Source: Gilvirhabdus luticola (GTDB lineage: Bacteria > Bacteroidota > Bacteroidia > Flavobacteriales > Flavobacteriaceae). Taken from it: a stretch of DNA of 64,000 nucleotides. This document shows, one piece after another, positions 43,187 through 52,204 of this stretch. The stretch's first letter is position 1. Each line of letters starts with the position of its first letter. The notes under the pieces were generated by a model that was not told the DNA's origin, ran no database searches, and saw only the letters and a program-made list of their open reading frames with translations. Location: NCBI RefSeq assembly GCF_032583975.1, contig NZ_JAWHTF010000004.1; one strand, 5' to 3'. The position numbers were made by a program, and so were the translations under genes.

Positions 43187-44305
43187 TTATTGCAGTACCT
43201 TTTTCATCACTAGGGTCTTTAATACGGTCTCATCCCATTCGTCTAGAGCCACAGAGTCTTTTGTAATTCCACCGCCAACATAAATTAATGCTTGATTATT
43301 TTTTATTTGCATGCATCTTAAGTTTACAAATAAATCTGAAACATTCTTAATAGAAATGTAAGCATTATTCTCAACATTTTTTCTGTTTGAATTTCGCGAC
43401 ATTTTTTGTTTCAGGTTTAATTCGCCTAAAAATCCAGTATAATATTCTCTATTATAATTTTCATTTTCTAAAATGAATTGCTTGGCCAATTCTTTGGGTT
43501 GACCACAAACTGCTGGAGTTGGATGTAAAACGGTTATAATTTGGTGAATATTATTTTTAAAAATACCTGTTATTTTAGTTTTAAGGTGGAGTATATTTCC
43601 TGCTCTAACCGTTTCTGTTTTAAATGTTTTAATCCGATCTGAAAACAGGTGAAGTTTGTCAACAATAAAGTCCACAACCAATTGGTGCTCGTCCTTTTCT
43701 TTATTTCCCCATTCAACGTCAAGAGTGCCTTCATCCTTTAGCGTTCCTGCTAATGCCATGGTTGTAAATTGATTACCTTCTACTCTTAATAAAGTCTCTG
43801 GACTGGCACCTAACCAAAGCCCAACTTTTGGATGATACCAACAATACACAAATGCAGTTGAATACGTATTCAACAAACGTTTGAACGTGCCTATTACGTT
43901 GCTATCTTTAAGTGTTACAGTTTCAACTCTTGAAGCAATCACCTTAAGCAAATGTCCAGATTGCGTTGCTTTAATCGCTTTGTCTACAAGGTTTAAATGA
44001 TGTTGTTTTTCAATGTTATTCTTAACTTGATTTAGACTCTTTTGATTATGTAATGTCTCGACTGCACTCGACATTACAATACCATATTTTATTGAATTTT
44101 TAAACGGAATTAAAACAACTTCTTCTTTGGTATCAAATGGTGCAAAAACAAAACCAGATTCAGTAAATTCTTTTGTTGTGTGTAAAGCAGCATCCTGTTG
44201 CAGCAAACATTTTACTTCACTTTCATTAGGTTTTCTGTAAACTACAAAAGGCAATTCGTTATCAAATTGATGTTTTAAGTTTTCAAAAAAATCTTCTGAA
44301 GTCAT
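43187..44305 (-). CDS. menF: Isochorismate synthase
   Basis: The enzyme isomerises chorismate to isochorismate, the first step of menaquinone synthesis. The product is 372 residues of the chorismate-binding fold, with TTMALAGTLKDEG, WGNKEKDEHQLVVDFI, LHPTPAVCGQPKELA, YTGFLGEL and YVGGGITKDS. Residues about 76-84 (IVMSSAVETLH) are encoded by a palindromic repeat at 44052-44076, in the poorly conserved N-terminal part. The start overlaps the stop of the thioesterase gene by one base (TAATG), so the two are coupled. An entC-type siderophore role is unlikely in this context. Confidence 0.94.
   Translation of the reverse strand: MTSEDFFENLKHQFDNELPFVVYRKPNESEVKCLLQQDAALHTTKEFTESGFVFAPFDTKEEVVLIPFKNSIKYGIVMSSAVETLHNQKSLNQVKNNIEKQHHLNLVDKAIKATQSGHLLKVIASRVETVTLKDSNVIGTFKRLLNTYSTAFVYCWYHPKVGLWLGASPETLLRVEGNQFTTMALAGTLKDEGTLDVEWGNKEKDEHQLVVDFIVDKLHLFSDRIKTFKTETVRAGNILHLKTKITGIFKNNIHQIITVLHPTPAVCGQPKELAKQFILENENYNREYYTGFLGELNLKQKMSRNSNRKNVENNAYISIKNVSDLFVNLRCMQIKNNQALIYVGGGITKDSVALDEWDETVLKTLVMKKVLQ
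44052..44076. repeat. Palindromic repeat inside menF, copy B
   Basis: On the minus strand the core is TCGAGTGCAGTCGA, flanked by TAATG and GACATTA, so the outer bases also pair (TAATGTC with GACATTA). It is read as VMSSAVET in MenF. It is a diverged copy of the element at 12545-12568. Confidence 0.78.
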
Positions 44306-44730
44306 TATTTCTTTTTTGGAAGCGAAATGGTTGTGAGCTTACATAACGAAATTAAATTATCGTCATCATCAGTGACTTTGACTTCCAACAATTGTGTTGT
44401 TCGTCCTCTGTGAATAAAAGTTGCCTTTGCATACACATAACCATCCCGAACACTTTTTATATGGTTTGCAGAAATCTCAATACCTCTAACAAATACTTCA
44501 TCCAAATTTGAAAACACATGAGATGCAAAACTACCTACACTTTCTGCCAAAGCTACTGTAGCTCCACCATGCAACACTCCATCTGGCTGATGCACTTTTG
44601 GTGTTACAGGCATTTTTGCCGTCACAAAATCGTCACCATAATCCGTAAATTCTATTTCCAGAGCTTCCATTAAAGTTCCTTTGGTTATCGCATTGGCTTG
44701 AGCAATAAATTCCTGTTTAGATAATTGCAT
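44305..44730 (-). CDS. PaaI-family hotdog thioesterase, probable DHNA-CoA hydrolase
   Basis: The product is 141 residues with the hotdog fold and the PaaI signature VLHGGATVALAESVGS (about residues 51-66). It ends with strands DGYVYAKATFIHRGRTTQLLEVKV. In menaquinone synthesis a hotdog thioesterase (MenI) releases DHNA from DHNA-CoA, and the one-base overlap with menF makes that role likely here. The family alone does not fix the substrate. Confidence 0.85.
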   Translation of the reverse strand: MQLSKQEFIAQANAITKGTLMEALEIEFTDYGDDFVTAKMPVTPKVHQPDGVLHGGATVALAESVGSFASHVFSNLDEVFVRGIEISANHIKSVRDGYVYAKATFIHRGRTTQLLEVKVTDDDDNLISLCKLTTISLPKKK

Positions 44731-44739
44731 ATATTATTT

Positions 44740-44767
44740 TACTTTTAAGCTTTATTATGTAAAAGTA
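44740..44767. promoter_or_regulatory. Facing -7-like elements between the men run and the esterase gene
   Basis: TACTTTTA (44740-44747, +) and its inverse TAAAAGTA (44760-44767, so TACTTTTA on -) are each one base from TAnnTTTG. The first points to the esterase gene at 44773 and the second to the thioesterase at 44730. Together they form an inverted repeat with a 12-base centre, which could alternatively be a regulator site. Confidence 0.5.
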
Positions 44768-44772
44768 TAAAA

Positions 44773-45411
44773 ATGAATTCCACCGAAAAAGAAATTTCAT
44801 ACAATATCACAAACACCTATTCTACGCTTAATGTACTTACAGCAAAAACGAAAAATGTATGGTTTGTCTGCCATGGTATTGATTATTTAAGTCGCTATTT
44901 TTTGAAATATTTTAAAGATTTAAATCCAGCTGAAAATTACATTATCGCTCCACAGGCAAGTAGCAAACATTATTTAGGTACAAACTATAAACACGTTGGT
45001 GCCAGTTGGCTCACCAAAGAAAATACAGTTACAGAAATTGAAAATGTGATGCGAAACTTTGATGCTGTTTTTGAGGCTGAACAGATACCAAAAAACGTAA
45101 ATCTGATTGTTTTGGGTTACTCCCAAGGTGTTTCAGTAGCCTTAAGGTATGTAGCAAAACGACAATTGCAATGTTCACATTTAGTCATTATGTCTGGTGG
45201 TATTCCTAATGAATTGACGGCAAACGATTTTAAATTTTTAAAAGCAAAAGTCTATTTTGTTTTTGGCAATCAGGACGAATATATTAATGATGAAAGATTA
45301 CTACTTGAGAAACATAAAGTGAATATACTTTATGGTGAGACTGCCAAAATTATATCTTTTGAAGGCAAACATGCAGTAAACACTAATTTTATTAATAAGC
45401 TTGGCTCATGA
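44773..45411 (+). CDS. Alpha/beta hydrolase (carboxylesterase-like)
   Basis: The product is 212 residues and cytoplasmic. It has the nucleophile elbow GYSQGVS (about residues 116-122), the early HGIDY oxyanion segment, FVFGNQDEYI with the acid and FEGKHAV with the catalytic His. The family covers small carboxylesterases and phospholipases such as YpfH. The substrate is unknown. The stop overlaps the next start (ATGA), so the two are coupled. Confidence 0.87.
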   Translation: MNSTEKEISYNITNTYSTLNVLTAKTKNVWFVCHGIDYLSRYFLKYFKDLNPAENYIIAPQASSKHYLGTNYKHVGASWLTKENTVTEIENVMRNFDAVFEAEQIPKNVNLIVLGYSQGVSVALRYVAKRQLQCSHLVIMSGGIPNELTANDFKFLKAKVYFVFGNQDEYINDERLLLEKHKVNILYGETAKIISFEGKHAVNTNFINKLGS

Positions 45412-45983
45412 ATGCACCAACTCTAACCAACAATCGTGTTAAGCTTTCACTTTTGGATTTAAGCAATTACAAACACATTATACCCATTGGGCAACAGGAC
45501 AAATTGGTGCAATATTCTCCAACAGATATTATGACGCCTGAATCTTTAAAGAACTATGCACAAATGGCTGTAGACGACTACTACCATAAAACAGCCATTC
45601 CTTTTATTATTTACGATAAAGAAAAGCAAGCCTATGCTGGTAGTACACGATATATGAACATACACTGGAAAAACCGTGTGCTGGAGATTGGTTCTACATG
45701 GATTGGCAGAGAGTTTCAAGGTACAGGACTGAACAAGAACATGAAATTTCTGATGCTGCAATATGCCTTTGAAGAGATGAAGTTTGACAAAGTAGAATTT
45801 AGAGTAGATGAGCGCAATACTGTCTCCAGAAAAGCTGTGGAAAGCATTGGTGGTGTTCTGGAAGGTATATTACGCAAAAACGTGTTGATGCTGGACGGTT
45901 TTAAACGCAATACCTGTTGCTATGGTATTACAAAAGAAGAATGGATTGAGATTAAAGGGATAATATTTAAACAACTTTTGTGA
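45408..45983 (+). CDS. GNAT acetyltransferase of the RimJ/RimL type
   Basis: The product is 191 residues. It shows GNAT strand 4 and the acetyl-CoA loop in EIGSTWIGREFQGTGLNKNMKFLML, then the RimJ/RimL segment KVEFRVDERNTVSRKAVESIGGVLEG. It probably acetylates a small molecule or protein N-terminus; the target is unknown. It starts inside the esterase stop codon. Confidence 0.88.
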   Translation: MNAPTLTNNRVKLSLLDLSNYKHIIPIGQQDKLVQYSPTDIMTPESLKNYAQMAVDDYYHKTAIPFIIYDKEKQAYAGSTRYMNIHWKNRVLEIGSTWIGREFQGTGLNKNMKFLMLQYAFEEMKFDKVEFRVDERNTVSRKAVESIGGVLEGILRKNVLMLDGFKRNTCCYGITKEEWIEIKGIIFKQLL

Positions 45984-46038
45984 GTAAGGTTTTACTTCAA
46001 TTAATTTATACGGTGTTGAAATCGTTATAATTATTTTA

Positions 46039-47181
46039 CTATTCTAAATTAAAAGATTTATATATTTTATTAAGAACAGCACTTGCATTATTCTCAATGT
46101 CCCATTTATTATAATTTCCAGAAGTTGTCACCACTATCAAATTATTTTTTTTGTCTAAATAGATTCTTTGATCGCCATTTCCGACTGCTGCTGGTATCTT
46201 AAATTGACTGCCATTAAGATCAAAATTGAAAATCCAAAACTGAAACCCATAACCACCAAAAGGTAAATCAATATTAGATTTTAAAGACTCTTGAACCCAT
46301 TCTTTTGGTATAATTTGATCTTTTCCCCATTTACCTTCATTGTGATATAATATTCCAAATTTCAACATACCTCTAGATGTTAACCTTAATCCAGAAGCCG
46401 CTGCTGGAGAATTTGTTGCTGGTGATATTGTCCATTCAGACTGCTCAATTCCAATAGGTTCAAAAAGAAACTCTTTAGCAAATTCATGCACATTTTTACC
46501 ATATACTCTATGAATTATTTCTGCAAGTAACTCGGTAGTTCCACCATTATATTTCCAAACAGTTCCTGGTTTAGCTACTAATTTTCTACTTAATACAAAT
46601 CCAATTCCATCTCCGCTATTAATCATTTGAATTTCACTGTTTTCTGGGTTGTCATAAGGTATTTCTTCATTCCATTCTAACCCTGTAGTCATTGTTAGTA
46701 GATGCCTAATAGTTAAAGCTTCTCTTCCGTGATTGTTAAATTGCATGTAATCCTCGAAAAAATCAAATATTGGTTGATTTACACTTTTAATTTTTCCTTG
46801 AGCAATGGCAATCCCAATACAAGCAGAAACAATGCTTTTTGAGACACTTCTCATATCATGAAGAGTAGAATCATTATGTTGAATAATACCAATATCGGTT
46901 CCCCAGTTTGCATCTTGACCTGAAAAATACTCCTCTAAAACCAACCTATCATCTTTATATATAAGTAAAGAATGCCGATTAGGATAGAAACCGGTTTTAA
47001 TACTATCTATGAGTTCACTTATAGCATGACCGTTTAGGGATACATCTTCTAAAGTAGAAATAGAGATATCATAGGTTGCCGTCTGATTTTGAATAGGAAA
47101 ATTATTGTCTGAAGTATGACGGCAGCCAATAATTATAACAACTAAACAAATAATTCCAGTTAAAATTCCTATGTTTTTCAT
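46039..47181 (-). CDS. Beta-lactamase-fold serine hydrolase, lipoprotein
   Basis: The product is 380 residues from ATG 47181. The lipoprotein signal ends at C20 (VVIIIGC). The class C beta-lactamase/DD-peptidase fold has S112-x-x-K115 (MRSVSKSIVSA), a Tyr motif at Y211 (WKYNGG) and a conserved HLLTMTTGLEW helix. It is anchored outside the cytoplasm. Such proteins are usually esterases or D-aminopeptidases, not antibiotic enzymes. A second family member lies at 48479-50239. Confidence 0.87.
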   Translation of the reverse strand: MKNIGILTGIICLVVIIIGCRHTSDNNFPIQNQTATYDISISTLEDVSLNGHAISELIDSIKTGFYPNRHSLLIYKDDRLVLEEYFSGQDANWGTDIGIIQHNDSTLHDMRSVSKSIVSACIGIAIAQGKIKSVNQPIFDFFEDYMQFNNHGREALTIRHLLTMTTGLEWNEEIPYDNPENSEIQMINSGDGIGFVLSRKLVAKPGTVWKYNGGTTELLAEIIHRVYGKNVHEFAKEFLFEPIGIEQSEWTISPATNSPAAASGLRLTSRGMLKFGILYHNEGKWGKDQIIPKEWVQESLKSNIDLPFGGYGFQFWIFNFDLNGSQFKIPAAVGNGDQRIYLDKKNNLIVVTTSGNYNKWDIENNASAVLNKIYKSFNLE

Positions 47182-47258
47182 ATTCTGTTTTTTTAAAATA
47201 ACCAACAAAATGTTAGTATTGTTTTAATGGTATACTCAATATATCATTCAAATAGTAA

Positions 47259-48323
47259 CTATTCTTCCAGTTTTTGAAATTTGTAGGTGTTTTCAATTAG
47301 ATCTACCTTTACCAGGTATACACCAGGCTCAACAGTTATGTTAGCACCATAATTGGTCAAAGTACCTTTAGGGAAACCATTGCCGCCCCAATTTCTAACC
47401 CAATTATTATTGGCTCTAAATTTAACTTCTCCTTCCTTTAGTTCTAGAGTTCGAGTCCATTGTGTTAATTCATCATCGTATTTTAATGGTACTGATTGCT
47501 CCCATCCTTCAGGTAAACTGGACCCAATAATACCAAGCGACAACACCTTTGACCCAACATCAGGATAATATTGTGAAAGGCGTTCTTGAAACGCCGTAAT
47601 GCGATTACTTATTTGATTTATCAATCCAACTAGGGAACGCTTTGACGAGCGCAGCATAATTAAGGCATCATAGAAGTCTTGATCATCTAATTTATCTTTG
47701 ATGATATCATAATGGTGTGATGTATAAGGGCTATGGTTTTCATAGGAGATATCAATGTCATCAATAGTATAATCTGCAGCCGTAATTCTTGGAATTCCCC
47801 ATTCAGTGAGTTTATCTCCAAAGGCATTGTCGTTTCCCCAATACTTATTAATAGTCTTTTCATTTGATGAGAATCCATTAATAAATAGGTTAATGTCGTT
47901 AATTAAAAGTTGTTGCTCTAAATCATTTTTGTTATAAACTTCATCTTTAATCTTAAGATGAATCAACTCATCAAGCGATGGCAGGCTATAGCTATTTAAG
48001 CGATGTAATATTACTGGAAGAGCTTCTAGTTTAAACGATTCTGGATGGGCTAATAGACTGTCTATCCATAGGATTTCTCTGTTTTCGTTGTTAATAAAAC
48101 TTGGAATTTGTGCACTGAGGAGAAGCGCACGGTTAAAAGCTATATCGAGTTCCAGTAAAAAATTCTCATGATTTTTCCGTTGCTCATTTCTATTGTTAAG
48201 ACTTAAAGCTATGAGTATACCAATAACTACCAGTACAATTTCTCCCAAAGCGTAAATGAGATATTTACTAAATCTGTTCTCCTTGAGTAAATTTTGTCTA
48301 ATCTTTCTAAAAAATTTGATCAT
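47259..48323 (-). CDS. DUF6090-like membrane protein fused to a SusE/SusF-type domain
   Basis: The product is 354 residues. The N-terminus KYLIYALGEIVLVVIGILIALSLNN (about 20-44) is a membrane anchor of the DUF6090 type, followed by a helical region (about 45-255). The last 90 residues (LGIIGSSLPEGWEQSVPL, VKFRANNNWVRNWGG, GANITVEPGVYLVKVDL) match the SusE/SusF beta-sandwich that binds starch in outer-membrane lipoproteins. A fusion to an inner-membrane anchor is unusual. The orientation places the binding domain in the periplasm. Confidence 0.8.
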   Translation of the reverse strand: MIKFFRKIRQNLLKENRFSKYLIYALGEIVLVVIGILIALSLNNRNEQRKNHENFLLELDIAFNRALLLSAQIPSFINNENREILWIDSLLAHPESFKLEALPVILHRLNSYSLPSLDELIHLKIKDEVYNKNDLEQQLLINDINLFINGFSSNEKTINKYWGNDNAFGDKLTEWGIPRITAADYTIDDIDISYENHSPYTSHHYDIIKDKLDDQDFYDALIMLRSSKRSLVGLINQISNRITAFQERLSQYYPDVGSKVLSLGIIGSSLPEGWEQSVPLKYDDELTQWTRTLELKEGEVKFRANNNWVRNWGGNGFPKGTLTNYGANITVEPGVYLVKVDLIENTYKFQKLEE

Positions 48324-48425
48324 TGGCTGTTAGTTGGTCAAATAAAGAAAATCAACTTTATGATATGTATTGTTTTAATGATTCTCATCGATAAACGAAG
48401 TTAGCTTTTAAAATTATATTGTCAA

Positions 48426-48452
48426 AATAAAACCCTTGACGAGATCAAGGGC
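48426..48452 (-). terminator. Terminator of the large serine hydrolase gene
   Basis: CCCTTGA (48433-48439) pairs with TCAAGGG (48445-48451) around CGAGA. On the minus strand it is followed by TTTTATTTTG. Confidence 0.75.
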
Positions 48453-48478
48453 TTATTTCATATTAAAGATTTTATGAA

Positions 48479-50239
48479 CTATTCCACGCGTTTTGCCAAC
48501 ATTTCATTTCCACCTTGAAATAAGGTAGCACTGTCTACAACACCATCATCATTTATATTAAAATGAAGTTCTGCTTGAAATGCTTTTGGGTAAAATGTAC
48601 TTTCAGATTTTGGGAAAATATCAAAAGCAGGTTGTCCTGTAGCTTGCGTTTTTAGCTGGCTGCCTTCTTTTGTTACTGTAAGTATAAAACCAGGTCGTAA
48701 TTCGTATTTACCAACATAGCTTTCTAAAATACTGTCTGCAACTTCAAATACTTTTTCATATTCAGACACATCTGCTCCTAACTTTTTTAAATAGTCTATA
48801 CCATTTTGGTTTCCAGGATTGAGCTCAACAGATTTTTTATAATTTTCTATAGCCAGATCATTTTTGCCTTGATACATCAATGCTTCGGCATAACTATCAT
48901 ATACATTAGGCGATTCTGGAAATACTTCTACATTCAGTCTAAAAACCTCTGCAGCTTCTTCTACTTTTCCAGATTGCAATAATTGGTAACCCATGGTATT
49001 CATCTCACCTTCATTCAAGTCGTAATCATCAGCATCTTTAACATTATTATAATGTGCCAATCCAGCTTCAATACCATCTTTCTCGATAATTGCAAAAAGC
49101 GAATTAGCAACCGATTGTTTTGGTCTATCAAAAGGCTTATCATAAAGTATTGCAGTAATGGCATTAGTCATTGCATTAAGTGGTGCTCTTCCCGTATTGT
49201 TCAATAAAACTACTAGCGAATTGTCTTCAGGAATACGTGAGATCAAGGTATTAAAACCATTGATACCACCTCCATGACCAATTACATAAATACTGTCTGT
49301 AGAGGTTCCTATAGCTTGTTTACCAACGCCCCAACCATAGGCATACTGTCTTCCAAACGCTGGTGTATGTGGTTTAAAATAGAGTTCCATATACTCTTTA
49401 GGCAATAACTTATTAGTATATAAAGCTTGGTCCCATAGATAAAGGTCTTCTACAGTAGAATATATAGAGCCAGCAGCATAAGGAATTGTCATATCCAGAT
49501 AATCTGAATTCACATAATTGCTACCTCTTTTCTCATAGCCAGTTGCTCGATGCTTCAATATATCTTCATGATGATCAAAGCCTGAATCTGTCATATTCAA
49601 AGGCGTAAATATATTTTCATGAAGTATCTCTTCATAAGTCTTATCGGAAATTTTTTCAATGAGCACTCCCAGGAGAAAATAACCAGAATTGCTGTAAGAG
49701 AATTTGTCGCCAGGTGTAAAATCTAAAACAGAATCCTGAAACTTTTTTACAAATTCATCAGGCGTAAATGGATTACGACTCTCATCTTGAAAGAATCTTG
49801 GAAACGCCGTATAGTTAGGTATTCCTGAAGTATGAGTTAACAAATGGTGTGTGGTTATAATGTCTCCTGTAGATTTTGGGTAATCTGGAAGATATGTGGT
49901 AATAGGAGCATGTAAATCTAATTTACCTACAGAAGCTAATTGCAAAATCAACATGGCAGTGAATTGCTTTGTAATCGATCCTAATCGATGTTTGGTGTTG
50001 GGTTGATTAGGAATATCCCATTCCATATTGGCCAAACCATAACCTTTTTTAAAGATCACTTTCCCTTGTTCTGAAACTAATACAGAACCATTGAATTTTC
50101 CATAATCGGTATAGGTTTGAACCAATTGATCAATCTGTTCAGCTTTATTCTGTGAAAAAGAAATATTGAAAAAGAAAAGAAGAACGAATGGTAGTATTAT
50201 TTTTGTCAATGATACTTTACTGATATGATTTAATGACAT
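48479..50239 (-). CDS. Beta-lactamase-fold serine hydrolase with TPR-like region
   Basis: The product is 586 residues with a signal peptide (about 1-30, ending ISFSQ). The hydrolase domain has S88-x-x-K91 (GSITKQF), Y182-S-N184 (YSNSGY) and HGGGINGF. Residues about 425-490 contain a tetratricopeptide-like pair (PNVYDSYAEALMYQGKNDLAIENYKKSVELNPGN). The C-terminal 90 residues are beta-rich. It is probably a periplasmic esterase or peptidase with a protein-binding module. Confidence 0.88.
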   Translation of the reverse strand: MSLNHISKVSLTKIILPFVLLFFFNISFSQNKAEQIDQLVQTYTDYGKFNGSVLVSEQGKVIFKKGYGLANMEWDIPNQPNTKHRLGSITKQFTAMLILQLASVGKLDLHAPITTYLPDYPKSTGDIITTHHLLTHTSGIPNYTAFPRFFQDESRNPFTPDEFVKKFQDSVLDFTPGDKFSYSNSGYFLLGVLIEKISDKTYEEILHENIFTPLNMTDSGFDHHEDILKHRATGYEKRGSNYVNSDYLDMTIPYAAGSIYSTVEDLYLWDQALYTNKLLPKEYMELYFKPHTPAFGRQYAYGWGVGKQAIGTSTDSIYVIGHGGGINGFNTLISRIPEDNSLVVLLNNTGRAPLNAMTNAITAILYDKPFDRPKQSVANSLFAIIEKDGIEAGLAHYNNVKDADDYDLNEGEMNTMGYQLLQSGKVEEAAEVFRLNVEVFPESPNVYDSYAEALMYQGKNDLAIENYKKSVELNPGNQNGIDYLKKLGADVSEYEKVFEVADSILESYVGKYELRPGFILTVTKEGSQLKTQATGQPAFDIFPKSESTFYPKAFQAELHFNINDDGVVDSATLFQGGNEMLAKRVE

Positions 50240-50364
50240 GATGAAGTTTTTATGATTAAAATATTGATGAATTATGTAGTCGAACCTATTACAGGCTATT
50301 TATATGTTACTTGACGCTATAACATATTGATTGGTTACAATTTAGTCAATTTTTTTTTGAAGCT

Positions 50365-51471
50365 TTATTGTTTAAGGTCAATAGTTGTTTTTGTTTTTGC
50401 ACTTTGAATAGCTGCATCCAGAATTTCCATAACGAGCATGTTATTTTCTAAAGATGATAGATCATAAGGCTTTAAAGTCACTTGCTTATTGATAACTGCA
50501 GCAAAAAAAGAAAAGGGGTCATTAAATGGTGCTTGGCGTTCTTCAAGTTTATAAGATTCTTCGGCAAAGCCATCATAACCTTCAGAAATTCGTAGTCGAA
50601 GATCGTGTCTGTTGTCTGCATAGATAGCTCCATCCAGTCCGTAAATTTCCATGTCTTTTCTACCAATTGGCCAATTCCATGACGCTTGAATAGTAGCATT
50701 TACATTGTTATACGTTAAAATAATGGTTGCATCATCATCTACTTTTGGATTGTTTAAGGCTTGTTGCTGTTGGGTTACTGCGGTTACTGAAATTGGTTTT
50801 TTACCATTCATCAGCCATGTCATTAAGTTGACACCATAACATCCAAAATCTGTTATTGCTCCTCCTCCATTTTGAACGGGATCTGTAAGCCATTCCAGAA
50901 ACTCTTTATTCACTCCAATCTTTTTTGGACCTTTATGACCATCTCTTATCACAACTTTTCTAATGTAACCAATTGCACCATCTTCAACCAGTTCTTTGGC
51001 ACGATGGTTTGTTGGATACCATGTGGTTTCAAAATTAGTCAGCAAAACAATATTATGTTCTTTGGCAAGAGCTTCCATTTTCTTGGCGTGCTCTAGGCTT
51101 ACAGCCAAAGGTTTTTCAACCATAACATGTATGCCTTTTGGTGCGCAGGTTTCAACTACTTCAAGATGTTCATAAATAGCACCGAAAGCTGTGACTGCTT
51201 CTGGTTGCGTTGCATCAATCATCTCTTCCATAGTATTGTAAACTATATCCATGGAATAGCCATGCTGTTCTGTATAGCGTTTTGCTAAATCTTTATTGGA
51301 TTCTACAATACCTACAATTTCAAAATCATTTTTATTTTCATTACCAAGAATCCAATGGACATGTGAATGCGTTAAACCAACGACACCAATTTTAAGAGGT
51401 TCGTCTTGAGCAAACATATTTAGGTTCACTACGAAAACTATTACTAGAAAAAATCTGAATCTATTATTCAT
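50365..51471 (-). CDS. Secreted Gfo/Idh/MocA-family oxidoreductase
   Basis: The product is 368 residues. It has a Sec-type signal peptide (about 1-21, NLNMFAQ) followed by a Rossmann NAD(P)-binding domain (IGVVGLTHSHVHWILG) with the EKPLAV motif (about residues 119-124), then the C-terminal dimerisation domain. Most family members are cytoplasmic sugar dehydrogenases. An exported one is less common and may use a bound cofactor. The Gly-rich loop is atypical (GLTHSH). The substrate is unknown. Confidence 0.85.
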   Translation of the reverse strand: MNNRFRFFLVIVFVVNLNMFAQDEPLKIGVVGLTHSHVHWILGNENKNDFEIVGIVESNKDLAKRYTEQHGYSMDIVYNTMEEMIDATQPEAVTAFGAIYEHLEVVETCAPKGIHVMVEKPLAVSLEHAKKMEALAKEHNIVLLTNFETTWYPTNHRAKELVEDGAIGYIRKVVIRDGHKGPKKIGVNKEFLEWLTDPVQNGGGAITDFGCYGVNLMTWLMNGKKPISVTAVTQQQQALNNPKVDDDATIILTYNNVNATIQASWNWPIGRKDMEIYGLDGAIYADNRHDLRLRISEGYDGFAEESYKLEERQAPFNDPFSFFAAVINKQVTLKPYDLSSLENNMLVMEILDAAIQSAKTKTTIDLKQ

Positions 51472-51490
51472 GTCTATAAATAATGCTTTA

Positions 51491-52177
51491 TCAGGAACCT
51501 ATTTTATTTCTAATCAATAAAATTCCAATCATTATTTCCCATAATGTAAACAGTAAAAATCCACCCATGAACATAGCTTCAAGAACAGGATTAGGTTTGT
51601 ACACAGGAAGAAAATTAAAGCTTCCTACAGCTGCACTAATTCCAGCTATTGCAACCCAAATAATCATCCATTTTGGTAATATTCTTTCTTTTAATGATAG
51701 TATTGCCAAAAATGCAATGCCAAGAAATGCAAAAATGTCACCACCTAACCAAAACATATCTTGAATGCCAACCATAGATTTAAACACACCATTAAAAGCT
51801 AATTGTTCGTTAGGTCCTAACTGTTGATATATAGGAGCATGAAAATAGGTGAAAGCCAAATGGAATAAATATGCAATAAGAACAAATACTACACCTATAA
51901 GGCTCATAATTAGAAAAGACTTTGACAACGATTTATTCTTCTCATTGATTTTATGAACATAATAAAATAACGGAATCATAAGCATGGTAGCTGTTAGACC
52001 AGGCCATCCATAAAGTAACATCATTCCATTATTATTCAGCATATTTTGAATAAATGATGATACGTCTTCTAAATTGCCTGAAATATAGAATTGCATTCCA
52101 ACAATTGACACAACAAAAAGTAAAGCTGAACCTATACTTGAAAATCCAACTATTCGTTTAAATGTATTTGATATCAT
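51491..52177 (-). CDS. Six-helix membrane protein (DUF4386-like)
   Basis: The product is 228 residues with about six membrane helices and no soluble domain. Segments such as FVLIAYLFHLAFTYFHAP and KWMIIWVAIAGISAAVG resemble DUF4386 membrane proteins, but I am not certain. The function is unknown. It precedes the oxidoreductase gene by 20 bases and may be cotranscribed. Confidence 0.7.
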   Translation of the reverse strand: MISNTFKRIVGFSSIGSALLFVVSIVGMQFYISGNLEDVSSFIQNMLNNNGMMLLYGWPGLTATMLMIPLFYYVHKINEKNKSLSKSFLIMSLIGVVFVLIAYLFHLAFTYFHAPIYQQLGPNEQLAFNGVFKSMVGIQDMFWLGGDIFAFLGIAFLAILSLKERILPKWMIIWVAIAGISAAVGSFNFLPVYKPNPVLEAMFMGGFLLFTLWEIMIGILLIRNKIGS

Positions 52178-52204
52178 AATGTAAAAGTTAAATTAGAAAG
52201 ATAA

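Noticed and set aside
46039..50239. Antibiotic-resistance beta-lactamases
   Set aside because: Both proteins have the fold and the SxxK motif, but their lipoprotein or TPR architecture and lack of a class C active-site set fit esterase or peptidase members better.
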